Shown: positions 46,100 to 58,876 of the stretch, piece by piece | Numbering within the stretch: the stretch's first letter is position 1 | Layout of the letters: each line of letters begins with the position of its first letter | Assembly (NCBI GenBank): GCA_022385755.1 | Contig: MU278364.1 | Coordinates: forward strand, 62,001-126,000 | Direction of reading: 5' to 3' | Origin: Trametopsis cervina | Lineage: Eukaryota; Basidiomycota; Agaricomycetes; Polyporales; Irpicaceae | DNA length: 64,000 nucleotides | Notes under the pieces: generated by a model | The model's input: the letters and a program-made list of their open reading frames with translations, nothing else | The model's database searches: none | What the model was told of the DNA's origin: nothing | Position numbers and translations under genes: made by a program

Positions 46100-49000
46100 A
46101 TGCACTCGTCCGTCGCCACCCCAGCCCACGCCACGACTTTGCCCAAACCCCAGCCCTCTTCCCAGCATCAATATGGGACCAGAATACGCTCCAACTCTGT
46201 AATGAAGCCCTCAGTTCGCCTTCGTCAGGCGTCGGATGTCTCAAGGCGCATCAAACCCGTTCCAGTTCCCAAAGCCACACCTGCTGTTGACGCCAGCCCG
46301 GCCGACTTCCCCGTCTTTCCGCCTCCTCATGTCATGCTTCACTCTGAAGACGCAACAAGCAAAGTCTTTGTCGCTATCGGCCGCTCGTTTATGTCTGTTG
46401 TACGTATGCCTTTTCTTTGTTCTAATAAGTCATCCCTGACATGGTGTGGCCTCCATAGGATAACAAGGCCATGACTATCAAAGACCTTGCCGAAATGACA
46501 ATGAAGTTTGGACTTGTCTGTCAGAAGTGCGTTCTCCTCGTTCTATATTCGTGGCTTCACCCTCATAAATCGCGTGTTCGGCACAGCGTATCGGCCGCCG
46601 GTCAAGCCATCACAACTTACATACGCAATCACATACAACGCTGCGAAGTTCAAGAGGACCAGCCCCTCCTGCTGCGCCATATCTTATCCGGTACACCATC
46701 AGACGATGACCTTGTGCCCGCGCTTCACTCACGGTCTGGGGGCGCCCATTGTATGCTTGATCCCTCTGGGGACCGAGCGACCAACTTCCGCCGTGGTACA
46801 ATGGTATGGTACCTGAGCAAAGCTGCTGGTGTGCCATGTCCTTTTGCCCGCGCTGGTATATGCCTCCGTGAATACAGCGAGAACGGCAAAGTGGGTATAG
46901 CCGTCAACACCGGCAAGGAGAGGAAGCGGGAGCGGGACAGGCTGCGGCGGGTAGAGCAGTGTGGCCAGAAGCGCAAACGCCCAGTCAGGTCGTGTGCGGC
47001 TAAGTATTCCGACACCGATTCATCCTCGGAGGAAGATAGGCCTGCTCCCAAAGTCAAACTTACGCTCCGTTTGAACCCCTTGCTTGTCAACAAATCAAGC
47101 GTTTCCCCTCCGCCGTCTTCTCCCCCTTCTGGATTCATTGATTTATCCAAGAACTCCTCGGACTCTGAAGACCTGGGAGAAGATTCCATGTCTGTCGATT
47201 CCGATTCTGATTCTTCGGAAGACAGCGACGATGAGAGCTGTGATGAGACGTCATGGTGCCTTCCGCCCTATCCACGCACTGCAGTCGACGGCAGGAATGA
47301 GGAGCACCAGGTCGCGACCTCCAGCAAACCTTGGCGGTCGCCGTCCGTGCCATCCAGTGCTGCATCTGCCTCACCTCCCCCCGACTCCCCTGACGAGGAC
47401 GAAGAAATGTATGATGAGCGTCCCTCATTCACGATGCGGTACAGTTCCGAATCGTCCTGGCCGGTCGAGGACGACGACGATTTCTTTGCAGATATGGAGG
47501 ACACCGATACACAGTGGGGTGAAAGTCCAGGGCCGCTATCTCCTCCGGCACAGTTTGACGATGAGGGAATAACTGTGAAGCAGGAACCTCGTGATATTGG
47601 TAGCCTTCTGGACTCGTGGGATAACATACACGGACGCGTCGGGGGATTGAAGGTTGACGGTGAGGCTGCTATCTCTGATGATATGTTCAAACCCAAGCTT
47701 GAGGATCCGGATTCGTGGAGTTGGAGTGACCCCTTGGCACCCTCGGTACCGGATACTCTGAGCAGCCCTGTGGCATACATCAAGAGGGAAGAAGATGAAC
47801 TGTCTCTGAGCGAGTACGCGCCGTTGAACCCTGTATCCGCTCCTTCTCCTCATGAAACGCCCTGCACACCACATGACTCACCCGATGAAGCCTATATGGA
47901 GGCGCGCCGGAACAGCGATTTCGTATGGAAAGACGTTGAAATCTTAGGTCCAGACAGCGTCCAACTACATGATTTGGAAAACGGCATATGGAGTTTGGAC
48001 TGCCGGCGTCCTAGCGTTCAAGTCGTATCAACCAATGTGGAAGTATCATCAGCTTCTGAACCGCATGAACGTGATAAAGACGCAGCCGTTCGTCCCCCAT
48101 TAGCTCCCGAGAAGGACCGTGTACTACCTCGGCCCTCACCATCATCGTCCTCAACCCCTTTGTCACCAGACCGAAATGAAGAAAAGGTTCTCCTCCCTCC
48201 GGGTCCAACAGACGAGCACTCTTATTTCGCAGGCGGACCAGAGGTAGTCGTGCACCAGACTATCCAGCCCTGTGTTCCTGCAATCTGTGCGACCGAGTTG
48301 GAAGGTATGTGCACACGCGGTATACATGAATTCCAACTAACCACGAGGTCCCTTGCAGGCATTCCTGTTTACCACATGGTTTTGGGCTCCTCGTGCATCC
48401 TGCGGAGGGTCGACACGGGTTTCATTAACATAACTCCCATCCTCCAATTCTTCGGTCTTGAACAGCCCGATCTGACCACCCTCCCATCGTCGTACATTGT
48501 CACAAGAGGAAGCTCCTTGATCTGTGGCACTTGGACATCGCTTACGTCGGCGCGCGAACTGTTTCAAAGCCAGTCGCTTCTGAATCTGTTCCTATCAGAC
48601 AACCTTCATCAGCAGTTCCCTCCTTCTTTCCGGGAATTGCGCGATAAGGCCGTTTCAGAACAGGCCCTCCCACAATTTGGCTTTGGTCCCCACTTCCAGT
48701 CGACGGTCGACGCCAAACGTGAGTCGACGTCGTCCTTCCGGCTGAAACTCCCACAACGAAGCGTCGGCACGCCGTGGGAGCTAGGAATGGTCCAACAATG
48801 GGATGTGGAGGATCATCTATTATCTGTTCATCCACCGTTCGCCTTGTGTTCGGCCTCGCTGAAAATAGCCCCTAGTTCTTACGAGGATCAGGCCCCTCCA
48901 GAAACTCCATTGAGTCCCACGGAGGAAGAAATGTTCCGGGTACTTTGCTCTGCAGCGGATTGGGAACCTCCTACGCTTTGCGAAGACCGGACGCCCACAC

Positions 49001-49188
49001 ACTCTTCCATTGCCGCCGTTTTGCTGCAAGACGAAGGCGAGGTCTCCGCCACAGACGTAACGCCCTGCGTCGAGCATGGGAAGGAACAGGAGAGGCCGCT
49101 GAGGCGTTCCAGAAGGGTGGCCACCACGGCAGCCAGCCGGCCATGTACTCGTTCAACCGCGAGAAGGGGCAAGCAATCTCATCTGTGA
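46100..49188 (+). CDS. Transcription factor with Gds1 winged-helix and APSES/KilA-N-like domains
   Basis: Probable nuclear DNA-binding protein. Four exons: 46100 to about 46398; about 46459-46526; a long exon of 1.7 kb to about 48305; and one to 49188. The first three build a Gds1-type winged helix: KVFVAIGRSFMSVDNKAM, TIKDLAEMTMKFGLVCQN, AGQAITTYIRNHIQRC, LLRHILSGTPSDDDL and YLSKAAGVPCPFARAGI. A long Ser/Asp/Glu-rich middle with a basic RKRERDRLRR stretch follows. After the last intron comes an APSES-like domain: GIPVYHMVLGSSCILRRVDT, FINITPILQFFGLEQP and GTWTSLTSARELFQSQSLL. The APSES part is diverged, so DNA contact there is less certain. The C-terminus is basic (RRSRRVATTAASR). The start is taken as the first ATG after the upstream ORF; no defect was seen. 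Confidence 0.8.
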
Positions 49189-50163
49189 TGATGTGTACGT
49201 ACCTCGTGCTGGCTGCATTGTCCGCGCATCATTCATTGTTGCGGCCCGCATCCACTATTGAATAATAATGCTAGAGCCCTGTAACTCTTCGTATTCTGTA
49301 TTATGTCGCTTCGCCCCTTTGTATTTTGACGACGACACCATTTCTCTTAGGTGTCAATGACGCCCCGCTTTTGCGACCATCATCTTTCCACCAGCTTCGT
49401 GATGGTCGATTCTGCAATCATGGCTGACGACTTGTTACTTGATGCCCCTTAGTCGTACTTCTTCCTTGTTTCTTTGTCACCACGGGGTCGGGTCTCGTCC
49501 CAGCATTGCAACGATATGCTCTTGATATGCAGTATGCTCAAGTAGTAACACCACTCAATTAAATAAGTAGCGTACATATTGAACGTTTTGGTACGAAAAC
49601 AAAACATTTATTGCCCATCCCTCGTGTGAAAGTCGTGGTTGAGGCACATTACGGAACGCCCTGGTCGTATGTATGTTCTGCTGATCAACACGCTGGCAGC
49701 CTGAGAAATCCGAGGTCAATGAGCTGAGGGAACATATGAAGTCGGGCAGAAAAAATGAGCTTTCATTGAGATTGCATCCACTTAAGCTTGAAGCCGAGGT
49801 GGACGGCGCGTATTCGAAGTTGCGGAGTTTGGAAGCATTTGTGTGGTAAAGTCGGATGTGCTGCAGACTCCTCTCTCTTGCTCCCAACCACCATCCTACT
49901 TAGTCCTCTATTTACTGGAGTCCACCCTACTGTAGTAGTTCTGGGCAAATCTCTCTTCTAAGCCCCTCAAAATTTGCTTTCTTTGCAGAAAATCCTCCCC
50001 ATTTTACGACAACCTGCTCATAGTTACCCACGTCGCTCTCAATCGGACTCCCGGCCTCTAGTTCCATCGCCGTATCGGTTTGCTTCGCTTCGTGACACGG
50101 CGTACGCTATCCCGACAACAACTTCAGTAATACCTAATCGCACCCATCTCGTTCAAGGCTATA
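49189..50163. other. Intergenic region
   Basis: 975 bases: the 3' flank of the Gds1/APSES gene and the promoter of the PUF gene. A minus-strand frame at 49555-49887 (110 codons) has no recognisable domain and no clear partner. No RNA gene seen. Confidence 0.35.
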
Positions 50164-53100
50164 ATGTCTCTATCCGCTTCCGACAATACAGGCTCCTTTT
50201 CCAGGGTCTCGTCTGGGAAAACACCTCCCCCTGCCCCCTCTGCCGCCTACGCCAAGAGGTGAGTGATGCAGCATGTTTTAATTTTTGCTACTTATATGTC
50301 GCTTAGAGCGAGGGAGATGGAAGTCGAAGAGAGGATAGGTGCTAGATATAGACCCCCTGCGCTGCGCGCCTTGGCTTCAGGCGGATCCCCTCCTAATGAT
50401 CTACCCCCCACGACCAACACATCGGCCGACACTTCTACACTGTCCCCCACGAGTAACTACCCACCTGGGTTTAGGAGAGCCAGGGCCGGGACCCTGCCCT
50501 CGAATGTTCAGCTGGCTGCCCAACGGTTTGCGGCCGCTTCAAGCAATTTGTCGAGCCAGGCCCCATCGACCGAATCCTTCGCGGATCAGCTTCAGCAGAG
50601 ACAGCAAACAATTGCTCCGCCTGCCAGCAGCGTTGCGGCCCCTGTGCGGCCCAATTTACGTCATGCAGCCTCTGTTGCGTCCTCTGCTGCATCGTCGGCT
50701 CTTACAGAGCGTAACAGTCGTTTGCGGTCGGGATCTCTGACGCTTCCTGCTGGAGGCTTGTCCAATGCGTTTGGACCGTCCATCTTCTCGTCTTCGTGGT
50801 TGGCCCCCAGGAACCATAGTGGACTGCCTGTCCTGGATGATCTCACATCTGTCCACTCCATGGAGTCAGGTAACGACGACTTTGATGTCCATACTCTTGA
50901 TTATCTCGGTCTCGACGACACTCTTCGCCACCCGCCGGCGGCCACCATCACAGAGCTGCGTACGCAAGCTCAGGCAGCAATTGCTGGGAATCTGGCGACG
51001 AATCCTTCCCGGCACCGGGCCAGCACCGTTTCCAACCCGTACCGCCTCGGCTCCTCCGGGGGTGCTTCGTTGTTATCTACTCCAAATGCAGAGACGGATG
51101 AGGACCTGTACAATGCGGAATTCTATCAGAACCAAGGCCTCGACGCGTATGACGAATCGAATTATCTCTCCCCGGCGTACGTGCATAAAGGATTCAAGAG
51201 CGGTGACCATCTGAGCGTTGGATTGAATGCAAGACCGCGTGCTATTTCGGTCGGCAATCTTGACGATCCATCGCGTGCGCTACGCCGTTCTGCCGTGGAC
51301 CTTCAGCAATCCATGTATACTAGCGACCTGCCCCCTGTGGGTCTTGGAGGTGGGGGCCTCACACCGGGTGGAATTCTGCGCTCTGACAAGACCGCTGCAC
51401 GCGCAGGTATGGGACCATCCGTCCACTTCCCCTCCAACGAAATGCCGGGCAGCCGCGCTTCACCATATCTTCAAGCACCGTCCAACCAGGGTCGCTCGGT
51501 CTCACCCAAATCTGCGGACAATCCCGCAAGTCAGATCCAGACGCCTACTCGGTCCCTTTGGATTGGCAATCTCGACAGCTCCGTCACAAGCGAACAGCTC
51601 ATTCACGTGTTTGCGCCATACGGCGCAATCGAGAGCCTGCGTCTGCTGCCCGAAAAGGTATGTCATGATCCAATTTCGGTGTTGCGTGTGTTAACAGGCC
51701 GCACAGGAATGCGGCTTCGTCAATTTTGTCGACCAGGCAGATGCAATCAGGGCAAAAGATGATGTTCTTAACCGTCTTGGCGGAGATATCGGCATGCCCA
51801 ACGGCCAGACTGTTCGTATTGGATTCGGCAAGGCGGACAGTGCTCCGGTTGCTCCTGCTAAAGGAACCAACCTCAATAGTCCTGTCGCAACTTCTCCTGG
51901 TGGACCGGCGAGCAAGGCTGGCAGTAACAATGCGGGCCTGGCCGGGATGGATGCTCAACTCCAGTCTACGCCCACACGTGCGCTCTGGATAGGCTCCATC
52001 CCATCCACGACAACTCCTGCTACGATCTTGAGCGTCTTCAGCCCATATGGGCCTATCGAGTCCGCCCGGGTTCTCACTCACAAGAACTGTGGCTTCAGTA
52101 AGTGCCTGAGCATTGATGTAAATCTGTACGATCCTAACTTCCGTCTCAGTCAACTTCGAGCGTCTCGATGATGCTGTCAGAGCTCGCAAGGCTTTGAACG
52201 GACGTGATGTCCTCGGAAGCGATGTCGGTGCCATCCGTATCGGCTTCGCCAAGGTGCCTGTGAAGAACGGACAAGAGGGAGCAGGTCAAGACGAAGGAGT
52301 ACCCACGAATGTCCAGGGCGTCGGCGATCTCAGCGTTGGGGCGACTATCCACGCTCTTCGTAGTGTTAAGGGTGCCATGACAATCCCTGTCGACCAGCAG
52401 GTCCTCAGTGGTGCAGTTGAGAACTACAGATCAAACCTCCTTCTGAGTATGATTGGTTCCGGTCTGCATAACGCACAGCTCGAAGCTGCGTCGAAGGTGT
52501 CCGGCTGGCAAGCTTCAATCACCGAGCAGCAGATGGTCCTGAGGGAATTGAGCGGTGGTAGTGGCGATGCCGAAGCAGACATTCAATCGCTTGCTGGTGA
52601 GTACAACCCCGTTAGAATTGTCCAGGCCTCTGACCATGTCACGCAGATTTCCGTCCCCCGACCATGTACTACACGACCATCCCGCTTGTATCCGAGAGGC
52701 CGCACAATAGACGTTGGGATGCCTCCAAATTGAGGGAACTCAGGAAGCGATTGGACACCAGCACCATCACCGTGGAAGAGATCGACAGCGTTGCAGCTGA
52801 TTTCCTCGATGGCGAAATCGTCGACCTTGCGTCCGATTGGCTGGGCAACACGGTATATAGGTTCCCGTCAGCTTGAGCTAGTCAGACACTGATTGCGGTT
52901 CGGCTATCTTCCAGGTTGTCCAGAAACTGTTTGAGAAATGCTCCCCAGGACCTAGGTTTGCGATGCTGGAGCGTATCGCCCCTCATCTTGCTATGATTGG
53001 TATCCACAAGAACGGCACATGGGCAGCGCAGAAGATCATCGAATGTGTGTCAACCCCGGAGGAGGTCGCTCTGGTTACCCAGAATATTAGGCCATACGTA

Positions 53101-54351
53101 CCGCCCCTGCTGTTGGACCAGTTCGGCAATTATGTCGTGCAGTGAGTTCTATTGTTTGTTTAGCTATATGAGAATTTACTGACCATTATTTGTAGATGCT
53201 GCTTGCGTTTCGGCTCTCCTGCCACCGATTTCCTCTTCGAAGCGATGACAGATCGTCTCTGGGAGATCGCTCAAGGCCGCTTCGGTGCTCGTAGTATGAG
53301 AGCGTGTCTCGAAAGCCAGCACATCACCATCAACCAGCAGCGCAAGATTGCCACAGCGATTATCCTCAACTCGATTCCTTTGGCTACCAACCCTAATGGT
53401 GCTCTTCTGTTGACATGGCTCCTGGACACGTCGAACTTCCCGTCGCGCTACAGTCTCTTGGCACCGCGGTTCACGCCTCACCTCTCACACCTGTGCACTC
53501 ATAAACTGGCGTCTCTGACCGTCTTAAGGATCGTGAACCAGAAGGTGGAGCCAGATGCATCGATTCAGGTCGTTGAGGCGTTATTCTCATCCCCCAACGA
53601 CCACGTCTTAACTGATGTTCTTGGCGATCAAGTCAACGGGGTCGCCGTTGTCCACAAGATTTTGACGAGTCCATTTGTTGAGCCAGAGCAGCGTCCGGCA
53701 TATGTGGAGGCAACCAAGCGTGTTCTGATCGAACTGAAGGTCATTGCCACTCAAGCGTACCGTCGTCTTATCGAGGAGGTCGGGCTACCTGTTCCGAATC
53801 TGCAACCTACTTACAACAGCAACGTGCCTCAACCTACTAAGGCCAAGTACAACACGCAGAACACCTACGGCGTGCCAGGCCTCCCTGCCGGATACCCGTC
53901 GACTGACCAGGGTCTGGCGTCTATGATGGCCGCGTTGCAGATGGGTGGTCAAAATGCTGCAGCTGGCCCTCCCCGTCTCCAAATTGACCCAGGTTATAGG
54001 CAAGCCCCTCCCCAGAATGGCAATCGGGTACGGGCATCAAACCCTCCTTCTGCCTTCTCGCCGTCGACGGACCCATTCAACCCCTTCGCTATGCGCTCTC
54101 CTGAGGTGGGTGGCCCCTCCAGGAATGGAATCTCGCGCCGTCAGACTAGTGCTCCCTCGCCGCAGGTTTCCACGGTTCCCTTTGGAACGCAGAGCCCGAG
54201 CCTTACTCAATCCGCCAACTTGATGAACGTGAACCAATCGCCATACAACAGCATGCCTGCACCTCAAACCGTTCCCCCGCACGTCTATCAAGCTTATATG
54301 TATCAAATGTATCAACAGAACTCGCCCAACATGCCTGCCTATCACGCTTAA
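50164..54351 (+). CDS. RRM and Pumilio-repeat RNA-binding protein (Jsn1/Puf1-Puf2 type)
   Basis: Cytoplasmic mRNA-binding regulator of the fungal Jsn1 type, which in yeast binds mRNAs for membrane and mitochondrial proteins. A short first exon from ATG 50164 is joined to a long second exon at about 50307. A disordered Ser/Pro-rich N-terminal third is followed by two RRMs: RSLWIGNLDSSVTSEQLIHV to VNFVDQADAIRAK across an intron at about 51659, and RALWIGSIPSTTTPATILSV to VNFERLDDAVRARKAL across an intron at about 52099. The PUF repeats then run from about 52.75 to 53.8 kb: LDGEIVDLASDWLGNTVVQK, MIGIHKNGTWAAQKIIE, LLLDQFGNYVVQCCLR, GRFGARSMRACLE, IPLATNPNGALLLTWLLD and LGDQVNGVAVVHKIL. The tail is Pro/Gln/Tyr-rich. 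All introns keep the frame. It looks complete. Confidence 0.9.
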
Positions 54352-55145
54352 GGTGCTAACCCCACCAATCCTGCATAAAATTTACGCTCGGTCTATCTTT
54401 CACTTACGAATCACGTCATGATTTCCTGGCCCTGGAGAAACTCGCGAAGACTTGCACGCGCAATCCTCATCCGAACCGCTCTCGTTCACTGTCGTCCACC
54501 CACATCACCCTCCTTCCTCGCAGATCTTCGCCGCGTACATCTCCAGACCGCTCCGAGAGCACTTGATTATACCCTGCTTCTTCCCTCAACATCATTGTAC
54601 GACCGCACGCTCCTTGACGTTGGCAGAAAGTACGCTACACCTTCTCTGCTTTTTCTCCGCACAAAATGTAGGATGGAAGGTCCTAACTTCCTGAACAATT
54701 GCTACCCTCCTTTACCGTGGAACTGGAAAGGGTGAATTCCGTAGTGTTATCTTGTGGTGGCATATGTTCTTTCCAGCTTATTTTTGCTTTCTTTTTTTGT
54801 TGTCCGTCTTCCGTTAACTGTTTGTCTCATCAATTCACGTCTGCTACAACCATGTATAATATGGGAAGGCTACATTCGCCACTGAATTCATAGAGGATAC
54901 TGTCGTCAATGTGTTCCTGTTGTACCAGAATTCTCGTTTGTTGTGCGTGAGTCGTAAGTCATTCAGGAAGTGGCTGACATCGATGCAGAGCACTAAAGCA
55001 CCGCCATGTACAGCCATCGAGTTTCAATGAGCTCAGCTGGATCATGCACTGTTCAAACCAGATATTCGTAGCGATTAGAGTATGCGCATGTAATATAAGT
55101 ACATGTAGGCGTGACACCACCGACCTCAGAACTTGATACTCGTAA
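54352..55145. other. Convergent intergenic region
   Basis: 794 bases between the 3' ends of the PUF gene and the small gene on the other strand; mainly 3' untranslated regions. A T-rich run at about 54781-54800 fits a terminator/polyadenylation zone. No other gene seen. Confidence 0.4.
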
Positions 55146-55858
55146 TCATTCCCATACCACCTTGGCGACACTCCGTAGGTAGGTGCGGGTATATGAAAGT
55201 AGGATAGACATACCTTCATCGTTATTCTCTCCTCACCGTCGTCCCCAACAGTCTTCACCACAGTCGACGGATCGACAACCGGATTGTTGACCAATCTGCG
55301 CAGATTTTCAAGTTTCGCAGGTTCAATATCGTACCTTAGTGCGAGCTTCTCAAATTCTTGGCGTGATTTAACGGATTTGCACTCCTCGAGCAGTTCGCTT
55401 AAGCTGGTGGCGAGGACATGATTTCGGCTCGCTTGAAATGAGCGAGCTTCGAGCTCGGACCGTCGGCGTGTCTCGTAGAGGTGCTTTGCATGGTCTACGG
55501 CCTAGAAAATAGGTGTAAGTGGGGAGGAGAGATGGATGGAATTGCACTTACGGGCTGGTAGGTACGCATGTGATGGTCGACCTTTACAGGGCCCAGCTGG
55601 GTTAGTTTTGCATGGAAGTGAGGGTCACGCGAATCCTGCTCGATAGCTTGCCCGCCATAGAAAGTCAACAACTTATTGCAGTCATTGACACTGTAACGCA
55701 CCTTCTGTCCTGGTCTCGCTTGCCCTTAGGGCTTCCGGTGGCTGATTAGCTTGCACTGGCAATCGCACACCTGGCTCAGGCGTATGAGCTCCGGCCCATG
55801 TGGGTTTGGTGGTAGACTTGGGAAATTGTCGCGCTGCTTTTGATGAGGCACCTCCCAT
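55146..55858 (-). CDS. Small conserved fungal protein, function unknown
   Basis: I cannot name the family. Four exons on the minus strand, ATG at 55858 (MGGASSKAARQFPKSTT), then AIEQDSRDPHFHAKL with LGPVKVDHH, then a helix-rich exon (AVDHAKHLYETRRRSELEAR, LEECKSVKSRQEFEKLALRY, ENLRRLVNNPVVDPSTVV), and a tiny last exon ending VVWE and TGA at 55146. A VxW end shortly after DDGEERITMK looks natural and supports the last splice. The basic N-terminus rich in Ser/Lys/Arg and the shared promoter with an Fmp25-like mitochondrial gene 210 bases away suggest a mitochondrial role, as an inference only. No signal peptide or membrane segment. Confidence 0.6.
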
Positions 55859-56068
55859 TCTGGTTGCGCTGAAAGAGACTGTTATTCACGTTATGTTGTT
55901 TTCACCAGCAAAGCGGCGGAGGCATCAAGTTGAGAGCAAGTAGAGCACGGTTACATCATCCGAAAGACGCTCGTGTGTGCATCGAGTGCCGACATAAGGT
56001 GTTCTTGCTGTTCGACCTAGCTCTCGACGACACTGTCTCGCACGACGTACGTGAAATAAGCGTGTAGT

Positions 56069-58208
56069 ATGTTGAGAACAATTCACGCTGTGAGAAGAGT
56101 CACTCCTAACGGAACAAAACGCCTCTTGTCACAAGCATCGAGCTCGTCGGGGACAGGTGCACGAGGTTCGCGTACATTCTACATTGCCACGGCGGCGGTC
56201 TGCGCTGGAACGGCATTGTACGTCTCGCAGCGTACTATTTACAATGATTCTCCACGGCAAGAACCGTTCCCAGCAAATGGAACGGCTGTCTCCAGTGGAA
56301 GTCTTATGACGGATGATGCGCTGCACACGCTCATGTGGGGGTCGAATAGGTATGCAATTATATATTCCCAAGTGGCATAGCGCTGACCGTAGACTTGAAG
56401 GACACATGTTTTGTCGTCTGAAAAGGATGTTCCAGAGTCTGTACGCACACCTGCTGTAGCAGACTGGCTCGACGGTATTGCGCTGCGCGACCTAACTTTG
56501 CATGATTCGCATGCAGCTTGTATCGACGCGAAAGGAGACGTCTACCAGTGGGGAGATGGCTTCTTTGGTTTACAGGAGAGCGCGTCACGTCCTTCGTCTT
56601 CTGGTAAGCCGACCCTGACCCTCCGTGGCAAGGTCAGTTCTTATATGCATTGAGCAGTCTGGACGAATTTGACTGGTCAACCATAGAACATCGTTAGCCT
56701 GCAAAGTACTATTGACAGAGTGTTCGCGCTGTCCGCCTCAGGAAAGATATACGTGCTATCTTCGCAGAGTTCGGCACAGACGCTTGCGACAGGCGCACCG
56801 ACGCCGTCAAGCACTCCCTGGTGGGGGACTGGCTGGATTTGGGGAGAAGAAGAGGACGTTGATTTTGCAGAAATTACTTCTCATGAAAAGCTTGCCTGGG
56901 GTGAAAAGTTTGCATCTTTTTTTTCAACTCGCCACCTCGAGTGCCCTCTTCTGACCACGTTAACTAGATTCATCTCAATCGCGGCCGGAAATGACCATCT
57001 ACTCGCGTTAACCTCGAGCGGCCGTACGTTCGCGCACCCTGTTAATATGAAGGCGAACGCATATGGACAGCTTGGGTTCCGTAAATTTGACGTGCCGGAT
57101 CGGACAGTACCTCCTGGGCACCCGCACTTGCATTCTGCTCGTGTTGACATTGAATTGTTGCCGAAGGCTCTGAAAGACCCGTATGCTAATGCTACGCGCT
57201 CTGGAAGATCATCTTCATCGGATTCTATCGCGAAGAGCACCGCCTCATCGGAAGTGGATGATTCAAGCATTCGCTTTTCGGACAAATTGTTCGAGATCCC
57301 CGCGTTGAAAGGAGTGGGTGTCGAAGCGATCGCTGCAGGAGCACGCAGTAGTTTCGCCAAAACTTCAAGTGGCAGAGTGCTCGGCTGGGGAGCGAATCAG
57401 TTCGGGTACGGTGCCTTCTCAGAGCCCTTTCCTTGCATCACGGCTCACGGCAACGTAGTCAGATTGGCCTAGGGGGAAACGTTACACTGGAAGCGATCAC
57501 AGTCCCTACTGAGGTCATCTTGTGGCGATCAACGCCTCAAACGATGCGAACGACATGCTTGGATGTTTATGCTGGTTTGTGATCGAGTGAGGCTGAGAAC
57601 CTCCTGGAAGACTCATGTTTTCATTTGCAGGTGGCGATTTAACCTTCTTCAAGGTTGAACGCACAGACGGTTCAGCCTTGCCATACATTGATGTCCTTGC
57701 GTGCGGAAATGGCCAATTTGGTGGCTTGGGCAACGCCCAGTACAGCAACGGGCAAGGAACCCCTGTACGGGCGCGGAATGTCAGTGGCTTGCTCGAATGT
57801 AAGTGATCCGTCCGTCGCGGTACTTGTACATATTTGACGGTACCCGTTATAGACAGCGAGAAGACGAACAACATCCAGCCTATTTATCCGCATGATATCT
57901 CAATCTCTCCTAAAGGTCACGTCCTACTTACGTTGGATACCCTCGCGCGATCCGGACCAGGCAGTGCTGGCCGAGACCTACTCGTCTGGGGATCCAATCA
58001 GGAATATCAGTTGGGCAACGGCAAGCGAGGAAGTTCAGCATCTCCACAAGCACTGCATACTCCTGACGGGCAGAGATTCATGCTGAGTCAGCGTAAGGCA
58101 GATATAAAGGACCTGAGCGGCCGTGTGTGGAAGAAAGGGGTTTTGGTAGAACAACGCGCGGTCGCAGGATGGGGAAATAGTGTCATCTACTGGAGGATTT
58201 GCCACTAG
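56069..58208 (+). CDS. RCC1-repeat mitochondrial protein (Fmp25-like)
   Basis: Beta-propeller protein of the RCC1 type, resembling yeast Fmp25, an inner-membrane protein linked to respiratory complex III assembly. ATG at 56069 begins a basic targeting-like peptide (MLRTIHAVRRVTPNGTKRLL) followed by a membrane segment (FYIATAAVCAGTALYVS). RCC1-type repeats follow: DGIALRDLTLHDSHAACID with GDVYQWGDGFFG; FISIAAGNDHLLALTSSGRT; GVEAIAAGARSSFAKTSSG with LGWGANQFG; LACGNGQFGGLG; and LLVWGSNQEYQLGNGKRG. About eight introns were found. That at about 57408 needs a CGTAG acceptor so that FGQIGLGGN is restored. The end (VAGWGNSVIYWRICH) may include one more unrecognised splice. The overall match of leader, membrane segment and propeller supports the assignment. 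Confidence 0.8.
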
Positions 58209-58876
58209 GAGCGAGGAGTAACCTTTAGGTAAATTCCATCTCAGCTGGAATAGCCTCGAAGTCAGATCTCTCATCATGTTTCCCAGGTCGGAAATATCCA
58301 GCCCAGCCACGATCTTGAGGCGTGTACCTGCCGAGTTTCGTACTCCAGTTAAGCAGCGATTATCTAGGGAAACTGGGGGCTGAGGATGCACACATGTCGG
58401 CATGTGCACATTGAGGAAGAAGCTCAGAAGGAGCAACAGTGTCTTTTGTGTCACTGAATGCGGATGGGATCATAGCTCATGGCAACCTCGTGTCTTACAA
58501 TCCTGTTACATCCCCACGTTAATGGATTCGAGCGCCGTCGATTCATCGTATTAATAAACAGCTCTCAAGGGCAGCAGTGCGGAGTATCTCCTTGCTTTTT
58601 GGTGCACTAAGTCGTTGCTCTCATCCCCGCGTTTGTCTGCGCTTTCCTGTGCTGCTCAGTGAAATCTAATTGGACGAGTCAGCGTGGAACGCCGGTGAAG
58701 CGAAATCAGGCCCGCTGAGCCGTGAGTACCCTTTTCCGCCATTCCTCCATCCCACCTTATATACCCTCTCCGCCTGGCAACCACTCATCTTCTCACTCCT
58801 TTCTTTTCTTCTCGGATTCTAGCATAGCCTCACATTCTACCTCAAGTACCACGAGCTCGACATAGAACCACGAACA
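58209..58876. other. Intergenic region with promoter of the next gene
   Basis: 668 bases. TATATA at 58758-58763 lies 113 bases before the ATG at 58877, followed by a C/T-rich leader. No other gene seen. Confidence 0.4.
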
